Shown: piece by piece, positions 45,640 through 57,692 of the stretch
Position numbering within the stretch: position 1 is the stretch's first letter
Layout: every line of letters starts with the position of its first letter
Source of the DNA: Euonymus europaeus
Lineage: Eukaryota > Streptophyta > Magnoliopsida > Celastrales > Celastraceae
Assembly (NCBI GenBank): GCA_963580455.1
Contig: OY756967.1
Coordinates: 5,850,501 to 5,914,500, forward strand
DNA: 64,000 bases
Reading direction: 5' to 3'
Made by a program: the position numbers and the translations under genes
The notes under the pieces: generated by a model
Database searches by the model: none
What the model saw: the letters and a program-made list of their open reading frames with translations, nothing else
What the model was told of the DNA's origin: nothing

Positions 45640-48450
45640 TAGGGATGGCAACGGGTCGGGTACCCTTCCATTTAAGAAATACCAAAACCGTTACCATTAA
45701 ATGTATCCTATACCAAAACCGTTTCAAAACCGTTTAAAAAATCATTTAGATTTTCAAAACCGGAACCGTTCCCTAACCGTTTACCGCCGGATACCCGTTT
45801 ACCATTTAACTAATTCAATTAAAAATGAAATCAATAATATTTTTTTGACAAGTCTTAGATACTTATTAATGACGAAGATATTAAATAATACAATGAGATA
45901 GAAATAGAAAGGAGTCCAATGTCTTGACGAACTACATGATAATACCATATTATTACTTCATCCACATCTTGCTCAATGGTCGAAATGCATTCACCTGTGA
46001 TTGATTCAATGGCTATGCAAACAAACAGTAAGTAAAGTCAAGTAAAAAAGAAATAATGCATAAAAAATAACTGAAAAACTTAACTTATTACCTTCTATTT
46101 TATTTCGTAACCAACTCTGGGAACACATCAAGGCTTCCAAAGTATCTTTATGAAGTCTGCTTCTATGTGGACTGATGACTCTCCCCCCAACACTAAAAGT
46201 AGATTCAGATGTCACTGTGGAAACTGGAATAGCAAGAATGTCTCTCGCAATCATTTGTAGAGTTGGATATTTTATGCCATGTGTTTTCCACCAACCAAGA
46301 ATGTCAAATTCTTGTGCATATGGTAAAACCTTTTCATCCAAATAGTAATCCAATTACGATTTCACAATCCCATCAGAAGACTCAACTTTCAACATTTCAA
46401 CCAATTTTGCATGGCTACTACAATATTCCTCCTCAAAATTAATATCTTCTAGTGTTGATATAGTTGATGCGGGAATGGAGGCAACAAAATCATTTCTGGA
46501 CATAGATTGATACTCATTCAACAAATCATAACATGTTGCTTTAACTCTTTCAACCTCAAGATAAGCATATTCTCCATAAAAATTTAGGAAAAAGAATTGT
46601 ACAACCTTCATTTTGTATCTTGGGTCCAAGATAATTGCCACTGACATAACAATGTGCACATCACTCCAATACTTAGAGAACTTTTCACGCATCTTTTCTG
46701 CCATTTGCTTCAAAGTATCGTCATTTGAATCAACTACCCATTTATCTATAGTCTCCTTAATCTCACATATTTTGATAAAATAAAGATGTGAGGTGGGATA
46801 TTTAGTGCCAGAAAAGAGTTCAGTGGCATTAAAGAAGAGTTTAAGTTTTCCACAAATCAAGCTAGCCATATACCAATCACTTTCTGTTGGTATTGAAGAG
46901 TAATTTTTCTCCCTAAGCTTCAATCTAGGAAAAACTTCTTTATACTCTTGGCAGATTGAAGCATTAAAAATGTAGAGTTCCAACGGGTTTTGCAATCAAG
47001 GACTAATTTCCTGGTACTACCAATTTTCAATGCACGAGCTACATCAAAAAACTTTTCAACCCTAGATGGAGTAGCTGCCCAATATTAACACATTCACGGA
47101 TAGTCTTAATGCTCTTCTCTATAACCGAGCAACTGTCTTTGACTATCAAATTCAAAATATGAGCACAACATCGCATGTGCAGAAATCTTCCATCAAGCAA
47201 ACAATGATGAGACAATTTATCAAGAATTAAACTAATCATACCATCATTGGTGCTGCAATTATCCACTGTGATTGTTGATAATTTAGTCTCCAAATTCCAT
47301 GAGACCACCCCTTCAAGTAAATATTCAGCCAAGACATCCCTTGTGTGAGGAGTAGGAACATACATAAACCTAGGAAAGAGAATCACATATTTGATCAATT
47401 ACTATAAAGTCAAATATTTTTATCAGATAAAGTATGATCAATTACTATAAAATTGTGCAGTTTACCTTAAAATAAGGCTTTCAACACCCAATTTTCATCA
47501 ATAAAGTGACCTGTGATACTCATATATCCCCTTCTATGGTTAGAAGTACACATATCAGTTGTGATTGCCACTCGACTTTTGATGTGTTGCAAAAGGTCTT
47601 TTAAATATATCCGTTCATATTCATAAATTTTGATGATCTCACCCTTGATTGTATTCCGAGTGACCATCTTGAAATATGGCTGCAAGCTTGCAATGAATTT
47701 TCGAAAACCACGATGCTCAACAATAGATAAAGGATATTCATGCAAGATAATAGCACAAGCAAGCTCCTTTTGACATTTGTCTTGATCAAAGTTAAAGTTT
47801 GTATACACTGACTTTGTATCTGACTTTTTCTCTTCCACAATTTGCTTTTGACGCTTCAATGCAGCCTGAATATCTTGGGTATTTCTACCGAGGCACCGTG
47901 CAAAGTGATTCCTTAAGCTTGAGGTCCCATTATTACTGGAAGCTTTGATCTTTCCTTTACAATAGTTGCAAATAGCATAAGCAACCCCTCCAATAACCAC
48001 TCTCTTCATATGATCCCAAACCTCACTAGTTGTTTTGCGCTTTCTTGCCATGAGTCCCGTGACTCCCGTCTGACTCTTTTCTACCTCATTAGTTTCAGTA
48101 GTTGGTGTGGTAGGTGGGCATGTACTGGTATTAGGCGTGGAAGCTGAATGTGTATGAGTTGTCTCTTTTGTAGATGTAGGGTTAGTTTTCCTTGAAGCAT
48201 TTGATGCTACTAACTTCTGTAGAATTTCTCGATCAGTTTCTTCATGGACAGAATTCGGCAATTCATCATTTGATGTCATCTTGCAAATCCCAATTCCCAA
48301 AGCTTCATGGGGACAAGTTGCAAAATAACAACCCAATTAAGAAAAATCCAAATTTAGGAACAACAAAGTGACATTCACTACTGTAATAGAGAGATAGACG
48401 AGAAGAGGCGGACAAAGTACAAACAATAGAGTGACTTACCAGTTACCACG
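45640..48450. mobile_element. hAT element of the RICESLEEPER/Ac type, right end unclear
   Basis: The left terminus TAGGGATGGCAACGGG (45640-45655) is typical of plant RICESLEEPER-like hAT elements, and the first 200 bp carry repeated ACCGTTT motifs. The matching right terminus is not found before 50000, so the right border is set only by the end of the transposase leader. The element is probably truncated. Confidence 0.7.
46006..48336 (-). pseudogene. Ac-type (BED/DUF4413) hAT transposase, broken
   Basis: N-terminal frame 48336-47467: after a Ser/Thr/Pro-rich leader comes a BED zinc finger (CNYCKGKIKASSNNGTSSLR then HFARC). It continues with the region RVAITTDMCTSNHRRGYMSI, the first catalytic aspartate block. 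A gap or intron follows, then 47398-47039 (TVDNCSTNDGMISLIL; HMRCCAHILNLIVKD). The next segment is 46995-46354 (YMASLICGKLKLFFNATELF; VAIILDPRYKM), ending in a stop. The dimerisation region is 46353-46090 (WWKTHGIKYPTLQMIARDIL; STFSVGGRVISPHRSRL). The gap near 47467-47398 could be an intron, but the shift at 47039-46995 and the stop at 46354 imply inactivation. Confidence 0.85.
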
Positions 48451-48584
48451 AACCCACGTGAGATTGGCACTAGGAAAGTTGATTTGGCGTCAAGCGGAAG
48501 GTGTCTTCTTGTCTTTCTCTCTGTTTGACGGCACAATGCTTTGATTTATTTCCCTTTGGTGTTTTGAGAATTGAGAGAGTACTT

Positions 48585-48745
48585 ACTAATTAGGGTTGTC
48601 GCTTGGTGAATCGTAATTCGTAATAGACTAATAGTCTAATAGACTAATAGTGTGTTGATTGCATTATTTTAATTTCTTTTTTAGAAAAGTTTTAATTTAT
48701 TATTTATAATGATATCAAAATTTTAACTTCTTATACATTATAATA
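48585..48745. repeat. Direct repeat, copy 1
   Basis: Shares about 100 bp with 49600-49720: AATTAGGGTT at the start, then AATTTATTATTTATAATGATATCAAA...CATACATTATA-like sequence. Probably an old segmental duplication or paired ends of an unrecognised element. Confidence 0.5.
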
Positions 48746-48884
48746 TAGCCAATGGTTGTAAACGGTTATAAAAGTAAAAGTCTAAAATTTATAAAAGTAT
48801 TAGACATAAAATTATTAGCCATAAAAGTGAAAGTCTAAAATTTATATTAAAACATACGAAAATTATATGTATCCCAAACTTATA

Positions 48885-49112
48885 CATCTCATGGTAATAT
48901 GGTATCTCATTAGTTATTTCATTGCATTTAAAACAATCTAATAAGTTATTTTATTGTGTTATAACAATGAAATAACTTATGCTTCGATCAATGAAATACA
49001 TCTCATGGTAATATGGCATCTCATTAGTTATTTCATTGTATTTATAACAATCTAATAAGTTATTTTATTATGTTATAACAATTAAATAACTTATGTTTCG
49101 AACAATAGAATA
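48885..49112. repeat. 114-bp tandem duplication
   Basis: CATCTCATGGTAATATGG begins at 48885 and again at 48999. The two units stay nearly identical through AACAATCTAATAAGTTATTT and the TTATG.TTCGA.CAAT block, so the period is 114 bp. Confidence 0.85.
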
Positions 49113-50019
49113 ACTATATCAGATGTGTATGAGATATATAAGTGTGAGATGTTTAACACTATTGTAAACATGATGCTAGTACCTATTACATTAGAATATT
49201 ATTACTAAGTATGACCTATCTTGCAAACAACCCACTAAGTATGATTCTATTATCTTATTTTATTTGATGTCATTTATCATGTTATAGTGTAACATCCTCG
49301 TAGGCTAGTATTATACCTTATGTAGTATTTTTTTAATATAAATATTAATTACTATTAATGTAATTACATTTTTTTTAATTCTAATGATGCTAAGAATGAT
49401 TTATTTTCCCATTTCCAAAATGTATAACTCAATTCACTTTTTTTTACATAGTTTGATTGTTCACGTTATTAATTATAATATACTATGACAGCAAGATCCA
49501 TGTAATAAATTCAAATTTTATTAGTTTATATTTAGTCTATTTTTTTTGGTACAGTGTTAACTAGTACATTTCAGATTATGGATTCTTTGAGCGAGAAATT
49601 AGGGTTCGTGGCTTCATAATAATGTTTATAGCATTTTTTAATTTGTTTTCTTGGAACACTTTAATTTATTATTTAAAATGATATCAAACTTTTAATCTTC
49701 ATATACATTATAGTCATAAAAATAATTTAGTTTGAAAGCTCGTATGACTGACTCACTTATTGGGAGATGAGATTTGCTTGTTTTTAATAAAAAAATACAA
49801 TTGTGCTCTAGTTAAAGCTTTTAAAAGGCATTCCTATATGGGGCAAACACATGAGATTGGGTAAAACAGTTTCCTCCTTTCTTCTAGCCATGTATATATA
49901 TATATATATATCTAATATTATTTATCTACCAGGGATGTGCACTATGGATTCAAAGTTGGAGCACCTTTATGTGATGGGACAGAGGTGGTTGGAAAATAGT
50001 GAGGATGGATCTAGCAGCT
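49113..50019. other. AT-rich spacer
   Basis: Contains the second direct-repeat copy and a TA microsatellite at 49891-49911. No gene is seen, apart from an exon-like start at 49932 (after CTACCAG) reading MCTMDSKLEHLYVMG, unidentified. Confidence 0.4.
49600..49720. repeat. Direct repeat, copy 2
   Basis: Counterpart of 48585-48745, containing TTTAATTTATTATTTAAAAT followed by GATATCAAACTTTTAAT. Confidence 0.5.
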
Positions 50020-50331
50020 AAGTTGCACCAGTATAGATTACAACAAGGTTTTGAATCCTTTGCCCAGCACGGCTGAGTTGTTTCTCATTGTTGACTGCTA
50101 TGATGACATGATAAACTCTAAGAACTGGATGATTATGTCATATATGAGACACGTCATAGCAACATGTTACAATATTGCAAGGCTGCTGATTTGAAGGAAC
50201 AATGTCTCTCCTTTTTCCCCACAAAGGAATCAAGTACCAACAGACTACAACCAAAGGAAGTTGATATTTGGCTACATCAATTAATCAGACTTTATAAGGA
50301 TGGATCTATTACCAAATTGTCCAATACCTAG
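50020..50331 (+). pseudogene. Unidentified coding-like remnant
   Basis: One frame reads VLNPLPSTAELFLIVDCYDD up to about 50120. A second frame then runs 69 codons to a stop at 50329-50331, including NMLQYCKAADLKEQCLSFF and LQPKEVDIWLHQLIRLYKDG. The amino-acid mix looks like a real protein and not like random AT-rich sequence, and it suggests a gene end broken by a frameshift near 50120. I do not recognise the family. It has no visible link to the neighbouring transposons. Confidence 0.4.
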
Positions 50332-51472
50332 GGCTCAGTTTGATAGAGAGGGAACGTTGGCTTAGAGATTATAAGCTTGTGTATAAACTATTAAAATCAG
50401 TTAGCATCCATTTGTTTCAAAGTATAAGCTAGCTTATATTCTGTCACTCATACTTTTAGACACTCAGCTTTTACGCTTTACGAGAGCTTATACTCTATGA
50501 GACATACTCTGATTCAAACGGAGTGTATAAGCTGTCAAAATAATCTACTTTTAAGCTGTGTACGTGTTTGATTGTTTTAATTTGTTCATAAAGTAAAAAT
50601 GTCAAATTACTAATAAGGGTATTTAAATAAGTTTATAATCATACATAACAAATAAGTTTAAAATTATAATAAAATGAGATTTTCATATTTTAATTATCTA
50701 GAATGTTTTTTTTTATTTAATATGTCAAATTTGAATGTTTAAAATATATTTTTTTTTTAAAAAGCCTAAAAACTTAGTCAATATAGTCAAAATCTTATTA
50801 ATTCAATATAAATAAAAAAATTATGCCACGATCCACTGCCTTCTTGCCTTGTCTTATGTGGACCATAATTAAATCAGAAAAATGAAAAAAAGAGTAGAGA
50901 AGCTTGTGACTTGTGAGGGCAGTTGAGTGAAAAGAGAGAAGCGTAAACAATCCTCATATGAGCGGTGGAATTTTGAGCTGTATCCTCCAGCTTATAAGCT
51001 TGTATTTAACACCCGTTTGGCAAGGTGAGAGGTGGACAGCGCATACTCTGGCATCAGAAGCTGTCCACCTCTGTACCAAACAAGGGAGTCCAGAATGTGG
51101 TCTGATAATCACCATAAAGAAGCAACAAACTAGGCAGAGATGTTTAGTTCAATAATTGACAAATTCAAGAAGCTTACTTCTTTCAATAGTTGCAACACAA
51201 CAACTATTGATTTGTTATATTGAAGATATATTCTATTTTGTTATTGGATGATGAATATTGATGATTATTGTGTTTAGGGTTTATCGTTCTTATCAATTGT
51301 GCTTGATGTTTATGTTTCATGCCTTTGCCTCTATTTTTGCGGGAGATAAACATATTTGGGTTGCCAATGATTTTTTAAAAATAATTAGAAAAGGAGTATA
51401 CTCAGATTTAGGTAAATTTAAAATGTGAGTTTCTAATAATGTGGTGTGACTGGATAAAATTATAGTGCATTT
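50332..51472. other. Spacer before the copia element
   Basis: AT-rich DNA. The stretch 50350-50560 repeats related motifs (AGCTTATACTCT, TATAAGCT) in both orientations, suggesting a small degenerate foldback element, but I cannot set its ends. Confidence 0.35.
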
Positions 51473-51693
51473 TGTCAAAAAACAATAGATGAAAATATTC
51501 TTTGATATTTTTACACTGATATCTCGTAGAGATATATATACAAAGTATAAGATGAGATCACTCCCATGATTCTAGTGTGATGACTACCCGTATAATTCTA
51601 TCTGCCCATAACTGGTTACAATCAATAGTCAATTCCATAATTCTAGGAAGGCAATCACTCCCTCAATTATAGGAAGATATACTAATCTCAACA
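51473..51693 (-). repeat. 3' LTR of the copia element
   Basis: Same sequence as 57207-57427 apart from three substitutions. Confidence 0.95.
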
Positions 51694-51700
51694 TCCCCTC

Positions 51701-52864
51701 TCAAGTTGGAGCATGGATGTCAGAAATGCCCAACTTGTCAAGTGATCCATGAAATACTTTACTTGATACGGCTTTGGTAAGCACATCCGCTAATTGGTCT
51801 TCAGATTTCACAAATGGAAGAGCAATAATCTTGGCTTCTACCTTCTCTTTAATGAAGTGTCTATCAACCTCCACATGCTTTGTTCTGTCGTGTTGAACAG
51901 GATTGTGTGCAATAGATATTGCAGACTTATTATCACAAAACAGGTTCATTGCTTCAGTTGTTTTTACCCTCGAATCTCTTAATAACTTTCTCAACCAAAG
52001 TAGTTCACAGATCCCCAATGCCATCCCTCTATACTCAGCTTCTGCACTTGATCGTGCAACCACTGGTTGTTTCTTACTTCTCCATGTGACAAGATTACCT
52101 CCCACAAAGGTAAAATATCCTGACGTGGACCATCTATCATTAGCTGATCCAGCCCAGTCTGCATCGGTGTAACCTTCTATTTTACAAGGGCCATGGTTTG
52201 AGAATAACAAACCCTTCCCAGGGGTAGACTTCAAATATCTCAGTATCCGTTCCACAGCACCCATATGAGATGCATGTGGCTCATGCATAAATTGACTCAC
52301 CACACTGACCGCATAGGCAATATCGGGTCGTGTGTGAGACAAATAAATTAGCTTTCCCACGAGCCTTTGGTATCTTCCTTTATCCACAGTTTTTTCATTT
52401 TCGCACTTGAACAAGTTGTGATTTTGTTCAATAGGTGTATCAACCGGTTTGCATCCAAGCATCCCTGTCTTCGTCAATAAATCAAGGGTATACTTTCGCT
52501 GGGACAAGAAGATGCCATGCCGTGATCTTGCCACTTCTATTCCAAGGAAGTACTTCAATTCACCAAGCTGTTTCATCTCAAATTCAGAGGCCAAGTAGTT
52601 TTGTAATTTACGGATTCCTGCAGTATCATCCCCTGTCACTATCATATCATCAACATAAATAATCAAGGCAGTGATCTTACCATGTTGACGTTTTAAGAAC
52701 AGAGTGTGATCCGAATGACTTTGCTTGTATCCAAATTTTTTCATGGATAAGGTGAATTTGCCAAACCAAGCTCTTGGAGATTGCTTCAATCCATATAGAG
52801 CCTTTTTTAGTTTACAAACCTTGGATGTGTCTGAATATCTTGATATTCCTGGAGGAGGATCCAT
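51701..52864 (-). pseudogene. copia pol, C-terminal part (reverse transcriptase core and RNase H)
   Basis: A 387-residue frame. It has the RT active site YVDDMIVTGDD, then LKYFLGIEVARSRHGIFLSQ. RNase H follows, with GYTDADWAGSANDRWSTSGY and VVARSSAEAEYRGMA holding the catalytic residues, and KHVEVDRHFIKEKV. It ends just inside the 3' LTR border. The domains look intact, which matches the recent LTR age. Confidence 0.93.
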
Positions 52865-52878
52865 ATATACTTCTTCAC

Positions 52879-53886
52879 TTATGTCTCCATGAAAAAAGCA
52901 TTTTTAACATCAAACTGTATTGGTGGCCAATTTTTTGTTGCTGCAAGTGACAAGAGGACTCTCACGGTATTAAGTTTCGCGACTGGTGCAAAAGTTTCTT
53001 GATAATCTATGTCATAGGACTGACTGTATCCTTTTGCCACCAATCTGGCCTTATACCTCTCAATTGTTCCATCAGCTTTGAGTTTAATTGTGAAGATCCA
53101 CTTGCACCCTACTGTTCTCTTCCCATTTGGAAGTGGTACAAGTTCCCATGTACCATTTTTCTCCAACGCAGCCATCTCTCCTTCCACGGTATTGTTCCAG
53201 TTTGAATCTGCTATTGCTTCCTGTATTCTACTAGGAACAGAGATAGATGATAATTTTGACACAAAGGATGCATATGACTCAGATAACTTGTGAGAAGACA
53301 CATGATTATTTATTGGGTATCTGCCTTTGGCTTTAATATCAGGTTTATACCTAACTTGAGGTTTACCACGAGTAGATCTTGGTGGAAGTGAGAACTGGGG
53401 CATATTAGAAGCAAGATCAGACACACTTGAATTAGGATTAGAAGTAAGATGAGATGGTACCTCACTGTCGAGACTATGTGGAGAGGATTGAAGCAGCGGA
53501 GGTATGATAGGAGCTAAGGGAATTGTACTATCTTGATGCTCATCTCCATATGAATCGGACTCAGTTGAATTATTACTATCTATGCTAGTTCCAGGAGGAG
53601 ACTTGCTAGGCCCAGATTCATTATCTTGCTTTTCTGGAGTAATTTCCAGCTTAGAGTCATTCCCATGCTCTTCATGTAAACCTTTCTCATCTAGAGTACC
53701 TGACATCCCAGATTCATGCATATTTTCTTCACTGGAAATTCCCCGATCACTGGACTCTTTCTCATCAGTCAAAACTGGATCCACATGTATGTCAAAACCA
53801 CTTATAAATTCTGGATTGCACACTTCATCAGTATTTTTTTTACTGGCCCCCGAAAGTGTGGAATCAGAAATTGCATGATAATACAT
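52879..53886 (-). pseudogene. copia pol, middle part (linker and start of reverse transcriptase)
   Basis: After the shift near 53886 the frame carries a Ser/Pro-rich linker and then the RT start ([60 protein letters not shown]). It is ended by a second shift in a T run near 52895. Confidence 0.92.
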
Positions 53887-55484
53887 GTCTTCTCATGAAA
53901 TTGCACATCCACGGAAACAAAATATTTTTTTGTTGATGGATCAAAGCATTTGTACCCCTTTTGAGAAGTACTGTATCCCACAAAAAGACATTTGAGAGCA
54001 CGAGGTGACAGCTTGGAACGTTGGTGTGGATAAAGGTGGACAAACACAACACAACCAAATATCTTGGGTGGCAAGTTAACAATCGAGGTGAGCAAACAAT
54101 GCTTAGCAAACTCAGCAAATGGTCTCTGAAAATTAAGAATACTTGAGGGAGTGTGATTAATTAAATAGACAGCAGTGCGCAAAGCCTCACCCCACAAATA
54201 AGAAGGCACAGAACCCCCAAGAAGAAGAGACCGAGTAACTTCAAAGAGATGTCTATTTTTCCGCTCAGTCAGTCCATTCTGTTGAGGGGAATATACGCAA
54301 GAGGTTTGATGAATAATTCCAACTGAGTCCAAAAAATCAGTGAAATCACGCTTGAAATATTCGCCACCATTATCTGTTCGAAGCACTTTAATAGATATAC
54401 CAAATTGAGTCTTGACCATTTGATGGAAAAGACGAAATACAGTAAAAACATCACTTTTGTGTTTTAACAAGTAGACCCATGTCATCCTACTACAATCATC
54501 AACAAAAGTGACAAACCAATGCATGCCATCATAAGTTGGACAAGGAGCAGGTCCCCACACATCAGAATGGATCAATGAAAAAGGAGTCGTTGTACGACTA
54601 AGATTTATTGGAAAAACAGTACAGTGGCTTTTGGCCATAATGCAAGTTTCACAAACAAGATTAGATAATTTACAACCATTAAAAAAAGACGGAAACAAGC
54701 GTCTTAGATAACCAAAAGAGGGGTGACCAAGACGGCGATGCCAAAGCCAAAGTTGATCCGGTTGTGTAACCTTGGTTGTGAGGACTACTGGAGTACTCGC
54801 TGAATTTGTAATCATACCATCCAGATAGTACAAATTCCCACTCCTTTTACCACTGCCAATCGTCTCCTTGGTATGAATGTTCTGAAAGACACAATAAGTA
54901 GAAAAAAACATAGCAACACAATTATGCGATCGGGTTAGTTGACTCACAGAAAGTAGATTACATTTAAGAGATGGAACAAAGAGGACATGAGATATGGACA
55001 AGGAAGATGATAAATGAACAGTACCAACACCCTCAATGGACGATGACACACCATTAGCATTAGTAATAAATGGTTTGGAACAACTAGATGAAAAAATGGA
55101 CAAATGGGAACGATCACAAGTCATATGGTCAGTAGCTCCTGTGTCAATTATCCAATCTTTGTCACTAGTAAATATAGGAGATGCAAAAGTAGATAGTGAT
55201 ATACCTGTCTCATCTGTGGTAGCTGTGTACCCGGCAGTGGTGACCAAATTAGCCATGGCACCCTTGGTCTTAGTCTTATGAAAAGAAGAGGCTTGTTTGC
55301 CTTTTTTCCACCACTCCGGATAACCATGAAGCTGGAAGCAAGTGTCAGCAACATGATTCTCGCCCTGACAATGAGAATATTTTCGGCCTTTCTTGGGATG
55401 AGAAGAATTTTTCCGAGCCACAATAGCCGCACCACCACTAGACACACTAGAGACTTCTCCTAGCATGGCTTCTTGTTGATTCGC
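53802..55484 (-). pseudogene. copia pol, N-terminal half (zinc knuckle, protease, integrase)
   Basis: Continues after the MITE with NQQEAMLGEVSSVSSGG. The zinc knuckle reads SHCQGENHVADTC, with tyrosine at the place of its first cysteine. The protease motif is DWIIDTGATDHMTC. GAG-pre-integrase (LWLWHRRLGHPSFGYL) and integrase (HSDVWGPAPCPTYDGMHWF; RTDNGGEY; YSPQQNGLTERKNRHL, the last catalytic Glu region) follow. A one-base shift near 53886 ends this frame early. Confidence 0.92.
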
Positions 55485-55492
55485 CTTAGCAC

Positions 55493-56411
55493 CAAGGTTT
55501 TGAAAAACGGACCGATCATCGAACCGGAAAATTCTTCGGTTCATGGTTCAATGGTCCAACCAAGGTTCAACCGTGGTTCGAACCGGGTTCAATGTTATTA
55601 ATTTATATATATATTTATATATTATAAGTAATAATTAAAACTATTTAATATTTTATAATTCTCATAGTAATATAGAAATATAACATTAATATGTCTCTTT
55701 ATTAAAAAATTCGCAACTATTCATAGGTTCTCAAATATTCATTAACAAAAAAAATTATATGTCAAATGATAAAATAAATAAAAATTATTTATGCAATCAT
55801 AGAATCGTAAATTAAAATTAAATATTTATTAAAAATTGAATTAAGAATTATATGAGTGAAACACATGTATATTACAACCATTTTCATCATCATAATATGA
55901 GTCTTTATGTCAAAAAATTTAGTTGACAACATGAATATATGAAAAAATTAACTGAAATTTATTGCAATGAATTTTTATTACATTAAATATTTGAAATAAA
56001 TAAATATATATTATTTTCTATAAATTTAATTAATATATAGAAATACTATATATTTAATTAGTGTTTGACTTTAAATTAAACTTGAGAGATATGATACATT
56101 AATATAATGTTTCACCATAGATCAACAAAGTTGGATAGCTTAGTTGGTCAAAAGACTAGCTTTTAGTAAGGAGGTCATGAGTTCTAATCCTAGCAGAAGC
56201 AACTTTTCCAAAATTTTCCAACAAAAATCGGCTCAACCGGTTCATGAGGATCGGCCGGTCCAACCGGTTCAACCGGGAATCGACCGGTTCTCAAGAAAAA
56301 AGCCGATTCTCAAAAGGGGCGGTTCTTCCTACCCAGACCGGACCGGACAGAGGGCCGGTGACCGGTCGAACCGGTTCGACTGGCCGTTCCGGTCCGATTT
56401 TAACAACCTTG
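55493..56411. mobile_element. hAT-like MITE, 919 bp, nested in the copia element
   Basis: The ends CAAGGTTTTGAAAAACGGAC (left) and, in complement, CAAGGTTGTTAAAATCGGAC (right) are inverted repeats. The flanks CTTAGCAC (55485-55492) and CTCAGCAC (56412-56419) agree at 7 of 8 bases, fitting an 8-bp hAT duplication. Both arms are filled with AACCGGTTC/GGTCCGAACC motifs. It contains a tRNA-like segment at 56133-56196. It has landed inside the gag-pol frame and therefore inserted after the retrotransposon did. Confidence 0.88.
56133..56196 (+). other. tRNA-like segment (A and B box) inside the MITE
   Basis: TAGCTTAGTTGGT (56136-56148) fits the RNA polymerase III A box and GAGTTCTAATCC (56179-56190) approximates a B box. 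Between them a CTTTTAG segment resembles a Lys-type anticodon loop. The acceptor stem does not pair, so this is not a working tRNA gene but a tRNA or SINE-head relic. Confidence 0.55.
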
Positions 56412-57092
56412 CTCAGCACACACGATTGCATAAGTAGTGAGTAAATTTGGAATGGGTGGCATAGCTAAAATTCGACCACGTACCCCATCCAAATATGAAT
56501 CAAGACCCGCCAGAAAGACAAAGACACGCTGAGAGTTGACCTTGTTGTTAAACATCTCAAGATCCTTTGTACAAGCCATTGGACAATATTCTATAGCATC
56601 ATATTCCTGCCATAGTTTTTGCAATTTTCCAAAATAAGGAACAACAGAGCCTCCTGCTTGTCGGACAGTAAATACCTCGCAGTATAGCTGATATGCCTTT
56701 GATGCATACTGACTGACAGAATATGCCTGTTTGGCGCTGTCCCATATCTCTTTTATAGTAGCCAATCGAATAAATAAAGAGCGAATATCCTTGGTCATAG
56801 CATCCAGAAGCCAAGATTTTACCATACAGTTTTCATCCTCCCAGGTTTCATATGCTTCAAAAGCCTGGTCAAGTGGTGCAGCCTTAGTACCTGAGATATA
56901 TCCCCAACACTTTCGGCCTCTAATCTTGTTCTGAGCATTCAAGGACCACTCAATATAATTAGTACCGTCAAGTTTTTCAGGAGTAAATTGTGAACCGATA
57001 TCACGAATATGAAGAGAGGAGCCAGTCGGCACATTCGGGATGACACTACTACTCTTCACTTTCGTGATGACACTGGTTGTTTGTTCAGCCAT
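56412..57092 (-). pseudogene. copia gag, cut by a MITE
   Basis: Starts at 57092 (MAEQTTSVITKVKSSSV). The retrotransposon gag core follows (FTPEKLDGTNYIEWSLNAQN; TKDIRSLFIRLATIKEIWD; YFGKLQKLWQEYDAI). The frame runs into the inserted MITE at 56411 and stops there. Without the insertion it would continue into the pol part at 55484. Confidence 0.93.
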
Positions 57093-57194
57093 AAATTTGA
57101 TGCTCGAACAAAGAACAAAGAATGAATAAAGCGATTCGCAGCGGAATAGATAGGTTACTTATGATCAAAGGAAATTACAAGAGGACGATGACCG

Positions 57195-57206
57195 GCTCTG
57201 ATACCA
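57195..57206 (-). promoter_or_regulatory. Primer-binding site (tRNA-iMet)
   Basis: TGGTATCAGAGC on the minus strand, immediately inside the 5' LTR. This is the standard plant copia primer site complementary to the 3' end of initiator tRNA-Met. Confidence 0.93.
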
Positions 57207-57427
57207 TGTCAAAAAACAATAGATGAAAATATTCTTTGATATTTTTACACTGTTATCTCGTAGAAATATATATACAAAGTATAAGATGAGATCACTCCCA
57301 TGATTCTAGTGTGATGACTACCCGTATAATTCTATCTGCCCATAATTGGTTACAATCAATAGTCAATTCCATAATTCTAGGAAGGCAATCACTCCCTCAA
57401 TTATAGGAAGATATACTAATCTCAACA
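57207..57427 (-). repeat. 5' LTR of the copia element
   Basis: On the minus strand begins TGTTGAGATTAG and ends TTTTTTGACA. It differs from the 3' LTR at three bases. Confidence 0.95.
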
Positions 57428-57692
57428 ATTTAACCCCCGCCATTTTCTGGTGCTTGATGTTTTGAATCCTAACCAAGGATTTCAAGACCAATACATCGGG
57501 GCATTTCTAGTTTTCTACAGCTTTTTGTTCTCTATGTGAAGCTAGCTACAACATATTCTCCGGTATTTTTTTCTTCTCTTGTAATGAGTTTTCTGAGACC
57601 AAAGATTGGATTTCCTTGGATGGTCTGGTCTTGTTGGGTTCTCTAGGATTTTGGTGGTGTCTCTCTTGTAGTCTGCCTGGTCGGGGATTTGC

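Larger units (their letters stand above)
51473..57427 (-). mobile_element. Young Ty1/copia retrotransposon with a nested MITE
   Basis: Two 221-bp LTRs (51473-51693 and 57207-57427) differ at three positions (98.6 percent identity), so the insertion is recent. The primer-binding site, reading TGGTATCAGAGC on the minus strand, lies at 57195-57206 directly next to the 5' LTR and matches initiator tRNA-Met. The purine tract GAGAGGGGA lies next to the 3' LTR (51694-51702). The flanks share ATTT. Genes run gag, protease, integrase, RT, RNase H, as in copia. The coding part is split by a 919-bp MITE and by two frameshifts. Confidence 0.96.

Noticed and set aside
49759..49766. ATTGGGAG as the right target duplication of the RICESLEEPER-type hAT element (left copy 45632-45639)
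   Set aside because: The 8-mer matches, but the sequence just inside it shows no inverted copy of TAGGGATGGCAACGGG. A chance 8-bp match within about 1.5 kb is not rare.
56133..56196. Functional tRNA-Lys gene
   Set aside because: A and B boxes are visible but the B box is imperfect, the acceptor stem does not pair and the segment lies in a MITE.
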